In this document: positions 5,145 to 6,036 of the stretch, piece after piece
How positions within the stretch are numbered: position 1 is the stretch's first letter
Layout of the letters: every line of letters begins with the position of its first letter
From: Bacillota bacterium
Lineage (GTDB): Bacteria; Bacillota; Clostridia; Lachnospirales; Lachnospiraceae
Reading direction: 5' to 3'
Assembly (NCBI GenBank): GCA_023443225.1
Contig: JAEZVF010000093.1
Coordinates: 1 to 6,036 of the forward strand
Length of the DNA: 6,036 bases
The notes under the pieces: model-generated
Seen by the model: the letters and a program-made list of their open reading frames with translations, nothing else
Told to the model about the DNA's origin: nothing
The model's database searches: none
Made by a program: the position numbers and the translations under genes

Positions 5145-5783
5145 ATGGAGAACATGGAAGCACGTAAACGTACCTCAGTACCAGTGATTATATTTATGAT
5201 GTTTTTTTTCTTTCCGTTAGGAATATATCTCATCTATAGAAGAATGACTGAGGATAAAACAGAAATTTTAAAATATAGTAAAAAGGTTAATGCTTTGGGT
5301 TGTATTTTAATCGCGATAGGAATCATGTATATATTTGTGATGCTAGACAGTCAAGTGATATCAGAAGGTAATAACGTTGGTTTCCTAATTTTTTTGATTA
5401 TTTTATTTATTGGTGGTGGAATTAAGACTCTGAATGGTGCCGGTAAAATGCGTAAAAAAGGTATAATGTATAAGAAATATATTAGTTTGATTAATGGAAA
5501 TCAAACTAATATAGATATAATAGCAGAGTCGGTATTCGTTACTTATGAAACAGCTGTAAACGATTTGCAAGAAATGATTAATGTGGGGTTCTTTCCCAAT
5601 GCATACATAAATGAAAGTATCGGGGAAATTATCTTACCAGGTAGACCTATTGTCATAGAACGGATAATAGAACAGCCCATTAGAAGGAAAATTATAAAAT
5701 GTCCAAATTGCGGCGCAAGCAAAGAAGTACTTGAAGGCCAATCAATGAAATGCGATTATTGTGATTCTCCGTTAGCCTACTAG
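5145..5783 (+). CDS. Membrane protein with C-terminal zinc ribbon
   Basis: A 212-residue protein of unknown function. Hydrophobic segments lie near residues 12-32, 47-66 and 78-96. They are followed by a soluble region (about 108-165) whose pattern YKKYISLI, then IDIIAESVFVTYETAVNDLQ and MINVGFFPNAYIN, looks like a small winged-helix-type unit. This unit recurs in clostridial membrane proteins annotated near the XpaC group. The tail carries CPNC at 186-189 and CDYC at 203-206, a classic four-Cys zinc ribbon, ending six residues later. An odd number of membrane passes would place N- and C-termini on opposite faces; if the ribbon is cytosolic, as is usual, the N-terminus is outside, or one segment does not span. 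A basic segment RRKIIK precedes the ribbon. It has its own promoter and ribosome binding site. Structure call good; role not known. Confidence 0.75.
   Translation: MENMEARKRTSVPVIIFMMFFFFPLGIYLIYRRMTEDKTEILKYSKKVNALGCILIAIGIMYIFVMLDSQVISEGNNVGFLIFLIILFIGGGIKTLNGAGKMRKKGIMYKKYISLINGNQTNIDIIAESVFVTYETAVNDLQEMINVGFFPNAYINESIGEIILPGRPIVIERIIEQPIRRKIIKCPNCGASKEVLEGQSMKCDYCDSPLAY
5478..5513. repeat. 15-bp perfect inverted repeat inside the zinc-ribbon gene
   Basis: TATATTAGTTTGATT at 5478-5492 is the exact reverse complement of 5499-5513, with a six-base AATGGA centre. It encodes the YISLINGNQTNID stretch between the membrane part and the winged-helix-like unit. No T-run follows, so it is not an intrinsic terminator. 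Either an mRNA hairpin or a DNA site could be intended. Confidence 0.7.
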
Positions 5784-5790
5784 ATTTAAC

Positions 5791-5839
5791 ATTACAGGAT
5801 TGATTAAAAGTATTCTGTAATAAACCAACTCATTTTTTT
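5791..5839 (+). terminator. Weak terminator candidate after the zinc-ribbon gene
   Basis: ATTACAG at 5791-5797 and CTGTAAT at 5815-5821 are perfectly complementary, with AT/AT possibly extending the stem past a mismatch. A run of seven T lies at 5833-5839, eleven bases beyond the stem. That gap and the low GC make it weak, but its place just after the stop codon is right. Confidence 0.4.
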
Positions 5840-5855
5840 GTAAACTTGCCCTTCT

Positions 5856-5886
5856 TTGACAATTAAATGTTGAAATTTGGTAGAAT
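5856..5886 (+). promoter_or_regulatory. Promoter for a gene beyond the right edge
   Basis: TTGACA at 5856-5861 is a perfect -35 box. TAGAAT at 5881-5886 is a 5-of-6 -10 box immediately preceded by TGG, an extended -10. The 19-base spacer is longer than ideal, which the extended element can compensate. A perfect TATAAT at 5898-5903 lacks a good -35. Transcription would run into a leader of about 145 nt that continues to the window end. Confidence 0.55.
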
Positions 5887-5940
5887 ATAGATTATTCTAT
5901 AATTAATATTATATAGGTAATTGCGAAACTCTTTAATAAA

Positions 5941-5981
5941 GTAGATATAGTTACCCAATATCTACATTTTAAGTATTTTTT
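5941..5981 (+). promoter_or_regulatory. Leader hairpin with T-run, possible attenuator
   Basis: GTAGATAT at 5941-5948 pairs perfectly with ATATCTAC at 5958-5965 around a nine-base loop. ATTTTAAGTA and six T (5976-5981) follow. It stands between the promoter at 5856-5886 and the ribosome binding site at the window end, so it could terminate some transcripts early. The low GC of the stem argues for weak action at most. Confidence 0.35.
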
Positions 5982-6030
5982 GAGGTTTTCAAAGTTCATT
6001 TCTGATTGTGCTTAAAGCAACAAGAAAAAC

Positions 6031-6036
6031 AGAGGA
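6031..6036 (+). promoter_or_regulatory. Ribosome binding site of the next gene at the window edge
   Basis: The window ends in AGAGGA, the same Shine-Dalgarno form used by other genes here (GAGAGGA before 2733). Together with the promoter upstream it implies that a plus-strand gene starts within about ten bases beyond the edge. Its identity cannot be seen. Confidence 0.45.

Overview
The window is AT-rich, with compact strongly ribosome-bound genes (GGGAGG, AAGGAG and GAGAGG Shine-Dalgarno sequences), clear sigma-A-like promoters and a spore photoproduct lyase. Together these point to an endospore-forming anaerobic Firmicute of the Clostridia, quite possibly Lachnospiraceae. That placement is inferred from gene content and style; no rRNA or other taxonomic marker is present. 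I see no tRNA or rRNA gene, CRISPR array, insertion sequence or phage gene.

Layout. Positions 1-109 are a window edge with no safely callable gene. A staygreen-family (Mg-dechelatase-like) gene runs leftward at 110-550. It is divergent from splB (718-1740), a radical-SAM spore photoproduct lyase with a sporulation-type promoter candidate and a possible 21-codon upstream reading frame. The 271-base gap that follows holds a terminator-like hairpin, an 11-bp perfect inverted repeat and a good sigma-A-type promoter. That promoter leads into a YczE/YitT-like membrane protein (2012-2647) and then a 68-residue heavy-metal-associated-domain-like protein that has lost its CxxC motif (2733-2939). A strong intrinsic terminator (2943-2993) closes this unit.

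The next unit starts from a promoter at 3046-3074 with a leader of about 150 nt. The leader ends in a hairpin abutting the ribosome binding site of a SagB-type flavin nitroreductase (3233-4009). A two-domain SGNH/GDSL hydrolase (4024-5043) follows after 14 bases, so the two are almost certainly co-transcribed. A separately promoted membrane protein with a C-terminal zinc ribbon (5145-5783) follows; its coding sequence contains a 15-bp perfect inverted repeat. The last 250 bases hold a strong promoter, a leader hairpin with a T-run and a Shine-Dalgarno sequence at the very last bases, announcing a gene just outside the window.

How the genes work together. This looks like a series of short independent transcription units rather than one pathway. 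The only tight functional pairing is SagB-type oxidoreductase plus SGNH hydrolase. The points most worth following are the chlorophyll-degradation-type gene in a presumed non-photosynthetic spore former, the Clostridium-style spore photoproduct lyase with Ala in place of the Bacillus hydrogen-donor Cys, and the SagB/SGNH pair with no azoline cyclase or precursor-peptide partner in view. I found no convincing entirely new multi-gene system.
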